Shown piece after piece: positions 7,966 through 16,224 of a stretch of 64,000 bases of DNA. The notes under the pieces are model-generated. The model was not told the origin of the DNA and ran no database searches. It was given only the letters and a program-made list of their open reading frames with translations. The position numbers were made by a program, and so were the translations under genes. Where the stretch lies: positions 6,168,001-6,232,000 of the forward strand of contig NZ_PPFB01000001.1 of assembly GCF_002899455.1 (NCBI RefSeq), given 5' to 3'. Source of the stretch: Streptomyces sp. DH-12 (lineage in GTDB: Bacteria > Actinomycetota > Actinomycetes > Streptomycetales > Streptomycetaceae). Within the stretch, counting starts at the first letter, position 1, and every line of letters starts with the position of its first letter.

Positions 7966-8691
7966 TCAGGCGGCTGCCGGCAGGTCCGGGCGCAAGGGCC
8001 AGGCCGGATCGACGACCTCCTCCGTGCCGGTGCGCTGGAACCACGCCTGCAGGCCCCGCGCCTGCGCCGCGTGCCACAGCGCCTGCAGGGTGTGCAGCTC
8101 ACCGGGGGACAGCCGCTCCAGCCGGGACGCGAACCGGCGGCCCACCGCCCGGGTGACCTCCAGCGCGGCCGCCGCGTCCGCCGCCGCTTCGTGCGCCTCC
8201 TCCAGCTCCACCTCGTAGTGCGCGCACAGATCGGCCAACGTGCGGCGGCCCTCGCGGCAGCGGTCCAGCTGCTTGTCCAGCACCCGCGGGTCCAGCACCA
8301 GCAGCGGCGTCCGCTCGAACCAGCGGGCCAGCGACGACGCCCGGTGCCGGCGCAACTCCCGGTCCAGCAGCGTCAGATCGAACGGTGCGTTCATCACCAC
8401 CACCGGCCGGCCCACGGCCGCCTGCTCCGCCAGCGCCTGCGCCACCTCGTACATCACCGGCGCGGGCCAGCGGCCGTTGCGCCGCAGGTGCTCCTCCGTC
8501 AGCCCGTGCACCTCGGTCGCGGCGGCCGGCACCGGCACGCCCGGGTTCACCAGCCAGCGGGTCGTCCGCGGCCGGGCGCCCGGCGCGTCCTGGACGACGA
8601 GGGCGGCCGACACGATCCGGTCGTTCTCGACGTCCACGCCCGTGGTCTCCGTGTCGAAGGCGGCCAGCGGCCCCTCGTACCAGCACGTCAT
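7966..8691 (-). CDS. DnaQ-like (DEDDh) 3'-5' exonuclease
   Basis: A 241-residue protein of the DnaQ/RNase T exonuclease fold. The three metal-binding motifs are visible: ExoI FDTETTG with Asp13 and Glu15 near the N terminus, ExoII around NAPFDL, and ExoIII HEAAADAAA with the DEDDh histidine. It should remove nucleotides from a 3' DNA or RNA end; whether it proofreads DNA or processes RNA is not clear. The ATG at 8691 is chosen because the fold starts immediately after it and GAGGGG lies upstream on the minus strand. It is convergent with the tRNA and divergent from thrS. Confidence 0.88.
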   Translation of the reverse strand: MTCWYEGPLAAFDTETTGVDVENDRIVSAALVVQDAPGARPRTTRWLVNPGVPVPAAATEVHGLTEEHLRRNGRWPAPVMYEVAQALAEQAAVGRPVVVMNAPFDLTLLDRELRRHRASSLARWFERTPLLVLDPRVLDKQLDRCREGRRTLADLCAHYEVELEEAHEAAADAAAALEVTRAVGRRFASRLERLSPGELHTLQALWHAAQARGLQAWFQRTGTEEVVDPAWPLRPDLPAAA

Positions 8692-9113
8692 ACCCACCAA
8701 CCCCTCGCTCACCAGCAGCAGTCGACGTACCGTGCACTGCTCTGACCGGTGATACCCGGACTGTTCGCGCGCTACTCCGGGGGCAGTTCGGCGAACCGCG
8801 CAGGGATCCGGCTGTTCCGGACGGCAGTTGACCGCGGCCGTCGCGCAGCCCGAACGGGGCGGACCGCCGCCGGAGCGCACACCGGCCGCTCGCCGGCACA
8901 CGGTCCAGGTCGCGGGCGACGGCACGGTGCGGCTGCGGGTGCTCGCGGACGCACCGTGCCGGCCGTCTCCGCGTCACGCCCGGCGGAGACGGTCACCGGA
9001 CCGCCGGACACGCGCTCCTCACGGACCCGCCGGTGCGGACGCGCGGCCGGCTTCGGCGAGGCCCGCGGCCCGGCCCGCGACGGCTGATTTCGCCTCGACC
9101 GGTCCCGGGTCGG
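8692..9113. other. Non-coding stretch between the exonuclease and thrS
   Basis: About 420 bp between divergent genes. Open frames here are Arg/Pro/Ala-rich translations of GC-rich DNA without family resemblance, so I see no gene. The right end carries the thrS -10. The exonuclease promoter should lie near 8700-8780, but I could not identify a convincing pair of hexamers. Confidence 0.5.
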
Positions 9114-9119
9114 TACGAT
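9114..9119 (+). promoter_or_regulatory. -10 element of thrS
   Basis: TACGAT at 9114-9119 fits the Streptomyces TANNNT -10. The predicted start falls at 9126-9127, on an in-frame ATG (9127) that lies 54 bases before the annotated GTG. No good -35 is visible. Confidence 0.45.
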
Positions 9120-9180
9120 CGCACCCATGCGCGCGCTCCGGTACGGCGCCGCGACCACAGCCTTCAGTCAGGAGAGACCG

Positions 9181-11157
9181 GTGTCAGACGTCCGTGTGAT
9201 CATCCAACGCGATTCCGAGCGGGAAGAACGCGTGGTGACGACGGGCACTACGGCCGCCGAGCTCTTCGCCGGCGAGCGTTCCGTCATCGCCGCGCGCGTG
9301 GCCGGAGAGCTCAAGGACCTCTCGTACGAGGTCAGGGACGGCGAGACCGTCGAGGGCGTCGAGATCTCCTCCGAGGACGGCCTCGACATCCTGCGCCACT
9401 CCACCGCGCACGTGATGGCCCAGGCCGTGCAGGAGCTGTTCCCCGAGGCCAAGCTGGGCATCGGCCCGCCGGTGCGGGACGGCTTCTACTACGACTTCGA
9501 CGTGGAGAAGCCCTTCACGCCCGAGGATCTCAAGGCCATCGAGAAGAAGATGCAGGAGATCCAGAAGCGCGGCCAGCGCTTCTCCCGCCGCGTGGTGACC
9601 GACGAGGCGGCCCGCGAGGAGCTCGCCGACGAGCCGTACAAGCTGGAGCTGATCGGCCTCAAGGGCGCCGCCTCGTCCGACGACGGCGCGGACGTCGAGG
9701 TCGGCGCCGGCGAGCTGACGATCTACGACAACCTGGACGCCAAGACCGGCGAGCTGTGCTGGAAGGACCTCTGCCGCGGTCCCCACCTGCCCACCACCCG
9801 GAACATCCCGGCGTTCAAGCTGATGCGCAACGCCGCCGCCTACTGGCGCGGCAGCGAGAAGAACCCGATGCTCCAGCGCATCTACGGCACCGCCTGGCCC
9901 TCCAAGGAGGAGCTGAAGGCGCACCTGGAGTTCCTCGCCGAGGCCGAGAAGCGCGACCACCGCAAGCTGGGCAGCGAGCTGGACCTGTTCTCCATCCCGG
10001 AGCAGATCGGCTCCGGCCTCGCCGTCTTCCACCCCAAGGGGGGCATCGTCCGCCGGGTCATGGAGGACTACTCGCGGCGCCGCCACGAGGAGGAGGGCTA
10101 CGAGTTCGTCTACACCCCGCACGCGACGAAGGGGAAGCTCTTCGAGACCTCGGGCCACCTGGACTGGTACGCCGACGGCATGTACCCGCCCATGCAGCTC
10201 GACGAGGGCGTGGACTACTACCTCAAGCCCATGAACTGCCCGATGCACAACCTGATCTTCGACGCGCGCGGCCGCTCCTACCGCGAACTGCCGCTGCGCC
10301 TCTTCGAGTTCGGGACCGTGTACCGGTACGAGAAGTCGGGTGTGGTGCACGGCCTGACCCGGGCCCGCGGCTTCACCCAGGACGACGCGCACATCTACTG
10401 CACCCGCGAGCAGATGTCCGAGGAGCTCGACAGGACCCTCACCTTCGTCCTGAACCTGCTGCGCGACTACGGCCTCACCGACTTCTACCTGGAGCTGTCC
10501 ACCAAGGACCCGGAGAAGTTCGTCGGCTCGGACGAGGCCTGGGAGGAGGCGACCGAGACGCTGCGCCAGGTCGCCGAGAAGCAGAACCTGGAGCTCGTGG
10601 CGGACCCGGGCGGCGCCGCCTTCTACGGCCCGAAGATCTCGGTCCAGGCCAAGGACGCCATCGGCCGCACCTGGCAGATGTCGACCATCCAGCTCGACTT
10701 CAACCTGCCGGAGCGCTTCGACCTGGAGTACACGGCCGCGGACGGCACCAAGACGCGTCCGGTCATGATCCACCGCGCGCTGTTCGGCTCCATCGAGCGG
10801 TTCTTCGCGGTGCTCCTCGAGCACTACGCGGGCGCCTTCCCGGCCTGGCTCGCCCCCGTCCAGGCGCTCGGCATCCCGATCGGCGACGCGCACGTCGAGT
10901 ACCTGGAGGAGTTCGCGGACGCGGCCCGCAAGCGGGGCCTGCGCGTCGAGGTCGACTCCTCCTCGGACCGGATGCAGAAGAAGATCCGCAACGCCCAGAA
11001 GCAGAAGGTGCCCTTCATGGTCATCGCGGGCGACGAGGACATGGCGAACGGAGCGGTCTCCTTCCGCTACCGCGACGGCTCGCAGGAGAACGGCATCCCC
11101 GTCGACGAGGCCATCGCCAAGATCGCCAAGGTCGTCGAGGAGCGGGCGCAGGTCTGA
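9181..11157 (+). CDS. thrS: Threonyl-tRNA synthetase
   Basis: A 658-residue class II aminoacyl-tRNA synthetase that charges tRNA-Thr. Domains in order: N-terminal TGS, the HxxxH editing domain (HSTAH), a catalytic core with MNCPMH carrying the zinc Cys, motif 2 (FGTVYRYEKSG then RGFTQDDAH), and an anticodon-binding domain. GTG 9181 has GGAG 5-8 bases upstream and gives the usual actinobacterial length. An in-frame ATG at 9127 would add 18 non-conserved residues, and promoter placement suggests it might be used on a leaderless mRNA. The gene ends in a strong terminator. Confidence 0.97.
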   Translation: MSDVRVIIQRDSEREERVVTTGTTAAELFAGERSVIAARVAGELKDLSYEVRDGETVEGVEISSEDGLDILRHSTAHVMAQAVQELFPEAKLGIGPPVRDGFYYDFDVEKPFTPEDLKAIEKKMQEIQKRGQRFSRRVVTDEAAREELADEPYKLELIGLKGAASSDDGADVEVGAGELTIYDNLDAKTGELCWKDLCRGPHLPTTRNIPAFKLMRNAAAYWRGSEKNPMLQRIYGTAWPSKEELKAHLEFLAEAEKRDHRKLGSELDLFSIPEQIGSGLAVFHPKGGIVRRVMEDYSRRRHEEEGYEFVYTPHATKGKLFETSGHLDWYADGMYPPMQLDEGVDYYLKPMNCPMHNLIFDARGRSYRELPLRLFEFGTVYRYEKSGVVHGLTRARGFTQDDAHIYCTREQMSEELDRTLTFVLNLLRDYGLTDFYLELSTKDPEKFVGSDEAWEEATETLRQVAEKQNLELVADPGGAAFYGPKISVQAKDAIGRTWQMSTIQLDFNLPERFDLEYTAADGTKTRPVMIHRALFGSIERFFAVLLEHYAGAFPAWLAPVQALGIPIGDAHVEYLEEFADAARKRGLRVEVDSSSDRMQKKIRNAQKQKVPFMVIAGDEDMANGAVSFRYRDGSQENGIPVDEAIAKIAKVVEERAQV

Positions 11158-11174
11158 CCCGCGCACGGCGCCGG

Positions 11175-11202
11175 GGCCCCCGGGATCTCCCGGGGGCCTT
11201 TT
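11175..11202 (+). terminator. thrS: thrS terminator
   Basis: GGCCCCCGGG and CCCGGGGGCC form a perfect 10-bp stem with loop ATCT, followed by TTTT, 18 bp after the thrS stop. Confidence 0.85.
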
Positions 11203-11224
11203 CCGCGTGCCGCCGGACACGCCC

Positions 11225-11230
11225 TATGCT
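11225..11230 (+). promoter_or_regulatory. -10 element of the HIT gene (leaderless)
   Basis: TATGCT at 11225-11230 is six bases before the ATG at 11237, so transcription should begin at or within a base of the start codon. A weak -35 (TTCCGC, 11201-11206) is 18 bp upstream. Confidence 0.5.
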
Positions 11231-11236
11231 GCACGC

Positions 11237-11779
11237 ATGACGAGTGAGCCGGAGCAGCAGTTGGGAGTGGGGACGCAGGACGCGTTCCAGCGTCTGTGGA
11301 CGCCCCACCGGATGGCCTACATCCAGGGCGAGAACAAGCCGAGCGGCCCCGGCGACGGCTGCCCCTTCTGTTCCCTCCCGGCCGAGTCCGACGAGGACGG
11401 GCTGATCCTGCGCCGCGGCGAGCTGGTGTACGCGGTGCTCAACCTGTACCCGTACACCGGCGGTCACCTGATGACCGTGCCGTACCGGCACGTGGCCGAC
11501 TACACCGAGCTGACCGTGGAGGAGACGGCGGAGCTCGCCGTGCTCACCCAGCAGGCGATGACGGCGCTGCGCACGGCGTCGGGCGCCCACGGCTTCAACA
11601 TCGGCATGAACCAGGGCACGGTCGCGGGCGCGGGCATCGCCGCCCACCTGCACCAGCACGTCGTCCCGCGCTGGGGCGGCGACACCAACTTCATGCCGGT
11701 CATCGGCCACACCAAGGTGCTGCCGCAGCTGCTGGGCGACACCCGCAAGATGCTGGCGGAGGCCTGGCCGACGGCCTGA
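11237..11779 (+). CDS. HIT-family nucleotide hydrolase/phosphorylase
   Basis: A 180-residue HIT protein. The active-site histidine triad is visible as HLHQHVVPRW, and an upstream CPFC pair resembles the zinc-binding Cys of the actinobacterial AP4A phosphorylase-like group. It probably acts on dinucleoside polyphosphates or AMP conjugates; the exact substrate is unknown. The ATG at 11237 agrees with a leaderless promoter. It sits directly behind thrS, an order seen in other actinobacteria. Confidence 0.9.
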   Translation: MTSEPEQQLGVGTQDAFQRLWTPHRMAYIQGENKPSGPGDGCPFCSLPAESDEDGLILRRGELVYAVLNLYPYTGGHLMTVPYRHVADYTELTVEETAELAVLTQQAMTALRTASGAHGFNIGMNQGTVAGAGIAAHLHQHVVPRWGGDTNFMPVIGHTKVLPQLLGDTRKMLAEAWPTA

Positions 11780-11791
11780 CGCCCGGCCACG

Positions 11792-11820
11792 GGGCGGGGT
11801 CCGTCCCGCGCACCCCGCCC
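11792..11820. terminator. Hairpin between convergent genes
   Basis: GGGCGGGGT (11792-11800) pairs with ACCCCGCCC (11812-11820) around an 11-base loop. It lies in the 49 bp between the HIT gene and the minus-strand membrane protein and could terminate both. Confidence 0.6.
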
Positions 11821-11828
11821 GTCCTCGC

Positions 11829-13484
11829 CTACGCGTCGTACAGGTCGGCCTTGCTCGGCGTCGCGTCCTGCACCGCCGTGGACAGGGAGGAGGAGCGGGA
11901 GCCGAACTTCTCGGTGTTCACGCCGTTCTCCTCCAGCACCTTGAGCGCCGCGGAGTGCACCACGCGCAGCACCGGCGTCGCCGCCCGCAGCGCGTCGTCC
12001 GCCATGAACCGGTGCCGCCAGGGCTTGTCCGCCCAGGCATGGCGCAGTCCGAACGGCTCGGGCAGGCTCAGCTTGCCGCCGAGCCAGTACAGCAGCGGCG
12101 GGTAGTTGGTCAGGGGCGCGCGGGCGGCCAGCCGTACCACCTCGTCCGAGTCGACCAGCGGGAGCTTGACCTTCCGGGTCTCCCAGAACTTGATCGACTT
12201 CTGGACCTCCTTCTCCTTGGCCGCCGGCTTGGTGGTGAACAGCGAGTGCACCGGCCCCAGGGCGTGCCCGGTGACCTCGATGCGCAGCGTCTCGTGCAGC
12301 ACGGTCACCGTGATCAGCATCGTGATCACCAGCTGGCCGTCCCACAGGGTCCACTGCACGCCCAGGTAGTGCCGGTCGCCCGCGCCGAACTGCTGCTTGT
12401 TGCAGATCTCCTGCACGGCGTGCGGCTTCACCTGGTACGCCTCGACGTCCGTGCCCTCGGGCCGGGACACCGACGTGGCGTTCTCCCCGATGGGCGTGAC
12501 GATCCAGTGGCGTATCGACGGCTTGGGGAAGCCGCCCGTGTTCAGCGGGCCGCGCTCCAGCATGCGGAGCCGGTCGTGGATGGCCTTGATGACGTCCCAG
12601 CTGCGGAACGGGTGGATCTCCCGGCCGGGGTCGGCCGGCACCAGGTCCTCGGCGAGCTGCCAGCTGCCCCAGCGCGTGCCCATGCCGAGGATGCCCTTGG
12701 GACCGGCGTAGAAGGCGGAGTTGGACTGCTGCTCGGCGCTCAGCCGGGCCAGCGACTGGCGGAGCTGCTCGGCCGCCGTCTCGCCGGGACTGCTCGGCAC
12801 CGCCTCGGGCACCTTGGCGCCGACGCTGCCGCCGGACAGCAGGCTCTCCCAGCGCTCCCGCAGGTCACGGGCGGTCCGCTCGCAGATCCGCTTGGCCCAG
12901 AACCAGCCCAGCACCGGGGCCACCACGGACGCGCGCGCGTACCAGCCCCAGAAGCCGTCGAACGGCATGCGCAGCAGGAACAGCACGGCGAGGGCGCCGA
13001 CGCCCACCAGCAGGGTGGTGGCGAGCGCGCCGGCCCGCTTGTCCTCGCGCTTGGCCATCGTCGTGCGGATCTGGAACACCAGCAGCCACACGAGCAGGCC
13101 GGGCAGGAACAGCAGCCCGCACAGGACCATCACGGCGGTCAGCCAGTTGTCGCGCTCCCGGCGGATGCGGTGCGCCGCCAGCGCGTGCTCGACCACCACC
13201 TGGGGCTGGGTGCCGAAGGACTGGATGAGCGGGGCACGGCCGGAGCCCAGCATCCGGTCGATGATCGCCCGGGAGAACGCCTCGCCCAGATTGGGCCGGA
13301 ACAGCTTGACGCGCGGCTTGCCGACCGCCGACTTGTGCCACTCGCTGTTGGCCTTGAGTATCTCCTCGGCCTCGTTGTCCCGGTAGGCCGCCGAGGCCAG
13401 CGCGAGGGTGGGTGTCTGGCCCTCGTCGCCCGTGCGCGGTACCTGCGGACCGAAGAAATCCGCGAAACCGCTCTCAACGGTCAT
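11829..13484 (-). CDS. Membrane protein of unknown function (551 aa)
   Basis: A 551-residue protein I cannot assign to a family. The N-terminal third is soluble and contains EAFSRAIIDRMLGSGRAPLIQSFGTQPQVVVEHALAAHRIRRERDN in outline. Two close hydrophobic pairs follow: AVMVLCGLLFLPGLLVWLLVF, then a second pair after the KREDKRAG loop. A charged segment (RERWESLLSG to QLRQSLARLSAEQQ) comes next, then a long C-terminal soluble part with one more hydrophobic stretch (LVITMLITVTVLHETL). The ATG at 13484 is used; an in-frame start at 13544 would add 20 Arg-rich residues. It is transcribed away from the EF-G-like gene's terminator and has a palindrome in its upstream region. Confidence 0.8.
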   Translation of the reverse strand: MTVESGFADFFGPQVPRTGDEGQTPTLALASAAYRDNEAEEILKANSEWHKSAVGKPRVKLFRPNLGEAFSRAIIDRMLGSGRAPLIQSFGTQPQVVVEHALAAHRIRRERDNWLTAVMVLCGLLFLPGLLVWLLVFQIRTTMAKREDKRAGALATTLLVGVGALAVLFLLRMPFDGFWGWYARASVVAPVLGWFWAKRICERTARDLRERWESLLSGGSVGAKVPEAVPSSPGETAAEQLRQSLARLSAEQQSNSAFYAGPKGILGMGTRWGSWQLAEDLVPADPGREIHPFRSWDVIKAIHDRLRMLERGPLNTGGFPKPSIRHWIVTPIGENATSVSRPEGTDVEAYQVKPHAVQEICNKQQFGAGDRHYLGVQWTLWDGQLVITMLITVTVLHETLRIEVTGHALGPVHSLFTTKPAAKEKEVQKSIKFWETRKVKLPLVDSDEVVRLAARAPLTNYPPLLYWLGGKLSLPEPFGLRHAWADKPWRHRFMADDALRAATPVLRVVHSAALKVLEENGVNTEKFGSRSSSLSTAVQDATPSKADLYDA

Positions 13485-13542
13485 TCCCGCCCCCGATCGC
13501 CGCGACTGTCGTCTTGCGGCCTTCCCGACTTCCGTGCTGCGC

Positions 13543-13561
13543 ACACCTGTTGATCAGGTGT
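13543..13561 (-). promoter_or_regulatory. 19-bp palindrome upstream of the 551-aa membrane protein
   Basis: ACACCTG-TTGAT-CAGGTGT is a perfect 7-bp inverted repeat, and eight of nine positions match when the centre is included. It sits 59-77 bp upstream of the start, next to a TATACG hexamer on the minus strand. It could be a repressor site. The regulator is unknown. Confidence 0.45.
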
Positions 13562-13664
13562 TCAGCGTATAGGCAGCCACCGCCGTCCGCCGGGAGTCGT
13601 TCCAAGCCGTTCTCCGGCACGGGGGAGGCGATACGGAGCGAACCGGGAGCGTGACCGCGCACGC

Positions 13665-13695
13665 GGGCGCCCGCCGGAACGACCGGCGGGCGCCC
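13665..13695 (-). terminator. Terminator of the EF-G-like gene
   Basis: A perfect 13-bp stem (GGGCGCCCGCCGG and complement) with a five-base loop lies 8-38 bp after the stop of the minus-strand EF-G-like gene. Confidence 0.75.
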
Positions 13696-13702
13696 CGGCG
13701 CG

Positions 13703-15901
13703 TCACGAGGCCGCGCGCGCCTCCCCCTTGACCCGCTCCGCGACCTGCGGCGGCATGGGCTCGTGCCGGACGTAGCGGCGGCTGAAGCGGGCGGTGCCGT
13801 GCGACAGCGACCGCAGGTCGACGGCGTACCGGCCGATCTCGATCTCCGGCACCTCCGCCCGGATCAGCGTGCGCCCGCCGGGCGACTGCTCGGTGCCCAG
13901 CACGCGGCCGCGCCGGCCGGACAGGTCGCTCATCACGGCGCCCACGTAGTCGTCGCCGACCAGCACGGACACCTCGGCCACCGGCTCCAGCAGGAGGATC
14001 TTCGCGTCCGCGGCGGCCTCCCGCAGGGCCAGCGCGCCCGCCGTCTGGAACGCGGCGTCGGAGGAGTCCACCGAGTGCGCCTTGCCGTCCAGCAGGGTCA
14101 CCCGCACGTCGATGAGCGGATGCCCGGTGGCGACTCCCTTCAGGGCCTGGGCCCTTATGCCCTTCTCCACCGAGGGGATGAACTGCCGGGGCACGGCGCC
14201 GCCGACCACCTTGTCCACGAACTCGATGCCCGAGCCGTTCGGCAGCGGCTCCACCTCGATCTCGCAGATCGCGAACTGCCCGTGCCCGCCGGACTGTTTG
14301 ACGTGCCGGCCGCGTCCGGAGGCCGGGCCGCCGAACGTCTCCCGCAGCGACACCCGGTGCGGCACCACGTCGACCTGCACGCCGTACCGGCTGCGCAGCC
14401 GCTCCAGCGCCACGTCCGCGTGCGCCTCGCCCAGACACCACAGCACCACCTGGTGGGTGTCCTGGTTCTGCTCCAGCCGCATCGTCGGGTCCTCGGCCAC
14501 CAGCCGCGCCAGCCCCTGCGACAGCTTGTCCTCGTCGGCCTTGCCGTGCGCCTCGATGGCCAGCGGCAGCAGCGGGCCCGGCATCTCCCACGCCTCCATG
14601 ACCAGCGGGTCGTCCTTCGCGGACAGGGTGTCGCCGGTCTCCGCGCGGGAGAGCTTCGCCACGCACGCCAGATCGCCCGCGATGACGTGCGACACCGGCC
14701 GCTGCAGCTTGCCGAACGGCGTGGACAGGGCGCCGACCCGCTCGTCGACATCGTGGTCCTCGTGGCCCCGGTCGGTCAGACCGTGCCCGGAGACGTGCAC
14801 GGTCTGGTCGGCGCGCAGCGTCCCGGAGAAGACCCGCACCAGCGAGAGCCGCCCCACATAGGGGTCGGAGGAGGTCTTCACGACCTCCGCGACCAGCGGG
14901 GCGTCCGGGTCGCACGGCTTCAGCTCGCGCGGCCTGCCGTCCGGCGCGGTCACCCGCGGGGTGCCGTGCTCCAGCGGGGTCGGGAAGCCGCCCGTGATCA
15001 GATCGAGCAGCTCCACCGTGCCGAGTCCCTGGCGGGCGCCGGGGGCGGCGGGCGCGGCGGCCAGGACGGGGAAGAAGACGCCCCGCGCCACCGCCCGCTC
15101 CGCGTCGTCGATCAGCGTCTCGACGTCGACGTCCTCACCGCCGAGATAGCGGTCCATGAGGGTCTCGTCCTCGCTCTCGGAGATGATCCCCTCGATCAGC
15201 CGGCCGCGCGCCTCCTCGATCAGCGGCACCTGGTCCCCGACCGGCTCGTTCGCCACGCGCTCGCCGCTGGAGTAGTCGAACAGCTTGCGCGTCAGCAGCC
15301 CGATCAGGCCGGTCACCGGCGCGTGCCCGTCGGGCCCCTCGGGGCCGCGCAGCGGCAGGTACAGCGGCAGCACCGCGTCCGGGTCGTCCCCGCCGAAGGT
15401 CTCCGCGCAGACCCGGGTCATCTCCTCGAAGTCGGCGCGGGCCGCCTCCAGGTGCGTGATCACGAGGGCGCGGGGCATGCCGACCGCCGCGCACTCGTCC
15501 CACACCATGCGGGTCGAGCCGTCCACGCCGTCCGCGGCGGAGACGACGAAGAGGGCCGCGTCCGCCGCTCGCAGACCGGCCCTGAGCTCCCCGACGAAGT
15601 CGGCGTAGCCGGGGGTGTCCAGGAGGTTGACCTTGATGCCGTTCCACTCCACCGGCACCAGGGAGAGCTGCACCGAACGCTGCTGCCGGTGCTCGATGTC
15701 GTCGTAGTCGGAGACGGTGCCGCCGTCCTCCACGCGGCCCGCCCGGTTCACCGCCCCCGCGGTCAGCGCGAGGGCCTCCACCAGAGTCGTCTTGCCCGAT
15801 CCGGAGTGGCCGACCAGCACCACGTTCCGTACGGACGCGGGACGGTCGGCCGCCTGTACCCTGCCGGCGGCCCCGGGATGTGTGTGCGCCTTGTCGCCCA
15901 T
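13703..15901 (-). CDS. EF-G-like translation factor homologue (EF-G2 type)
   Basis: A 732-residue protein with the five-domain layout of elongation factor G but altered GTPase motifs. The P-loop is intact (GHSGSGKTT, 31-39). The G3 motif reads DTPGY (95-99), with Tyr in place of the catalytic His, and the expected NKxD is THLE (149-152). Switch I also lacks the usual RGITI. The C-terminal domains are recognisable (GGHGQFAICEIEVEP; DSSDAAFQTAG). This matches the second, non-essential EF-G homologue of actinobacteria (mycobacterial FusA2), reported to bind GTP without ribosome-stimulated hydrolysis. The start is supported by GGGAGG upstream. It is not the main fusA. Confidence 0.88.
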   Translation of the reverse strand: MGDKAHTHPGAAGRVQAADRPASVRNVVLVGHSGSGKTTLVEALALTAGAVNRAGRVEDGGTVSDYDDIEHRQQRSVQLSLVPVEWNGIKVNLLDTPGYADFVGELRAGLRAADAALFVVSAADGVDGSTRMVWDECAAVGMPRALVITHLEAARADFEEMTRVCAETFGGDDPDAVLPLYLPLRGPEGPDGHAPVTGLIGLLTRKLFDYSSGERVANEPVGDQVPLIEEARGRLIEGIISESEDETLMDRYLGGEDVDVETLIDDAERAVARGVFFPVLAAAPAAPGARQGLGTVELLDLITGGFPTPLEHGTPRVTAPDGRPRELKPCDPDAPLVAEVVKTSSDPYVGRLSLVRVFSGTLRADQTVHVSGHGLTDRGHEDHDVDERVGALSTPFGKLQRPVSHVIAGDLACVAKLSRAETGDTLSAKDDPLVMEAWEMPGPLLPLAIEAHGKADEDKLSQGLARLVAEDPTMRLEQNQDTHQVVLWCLGEAHADVALERLRSRYGVQVDVVPHRVSLRETFGGPASGRGRHVKQSGGHGQFAICEIEVEPLPNGSGIEFVDKVVGGAVPRQFIPSVEKGIRAQALKGVATGHPLIDVRVTLLDGKAHSVDSSDAAFQTAGALALREAAADAKILLLEPVAEVSVLVGDDYVGAVMSDLSGRRGRVLGTEQSPGGRTLIRAEVPEIEIGRYAVDLRSLSHGTARFSRRYVRHEPMPPQVAERVKGEARAAS

Positions 15902-16163
15902 GATCCTGCCTCCCGTGCACGGTGAGGTCACTGTGGGCGCGGACCCGTGGAACCCTTCCCCGGACCCCGTCCGGGGGCATCGCCTGCGGTGCGGCTCCGG
16001 CGGCGCCCGCGGTTCTTCGAGCTTTCCACTCCTGTCACGGCCCGTCCATACGAAGGACGTGCTCCCCGCCGCGGCCCCGGTCCGCGGGGGTGCGGCGAGG
16101 AGCACGGCGGCGCCCGCGCACGGCGGCCCGGGTGCCCCGCAGCCGCGCCCCCGCGCGCGTGGC
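15902..16163. other. Divergent intergenic region
   Basis: About 260 bp between the EF-G-like gene (minus) and the PIP synthase gene (plus). It must hold promoters for both. I can only point to TACGAT at 16164-16169 for the rightward gene. No small gene is supported here. Confidence 0.45.
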
Positions 16164-16169
16164 TACGAT
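16164..16169 (+). promoter_or_regulatory. -10 element of the PIP synthase operon
   Basis: TACGAT at 16164-16169, preceded by CGTGGC, gives a predicted start near 16176 and a leader of about 50 nt. No clear -35 is visible. Confidence 0.4.
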
Positions 16170-16224
16170 GGGCCCGCCGGTGGCCAGCAGGGGCCGCACG
16201 GCCACACCGACCGTCGGGAAGGCC

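Noticed and set aside
9062..9180. T-box-type riboswitch before thrS
   Set aside because: No T-box sequence or specifier stem is visible, and the predicted leader is far too short.
8749..9199. Possible small genes between the exonuclease and thrS
   Set aside because: No ribosome site, no family resemblance, and composition typical of non-coding GC-rich DNA.
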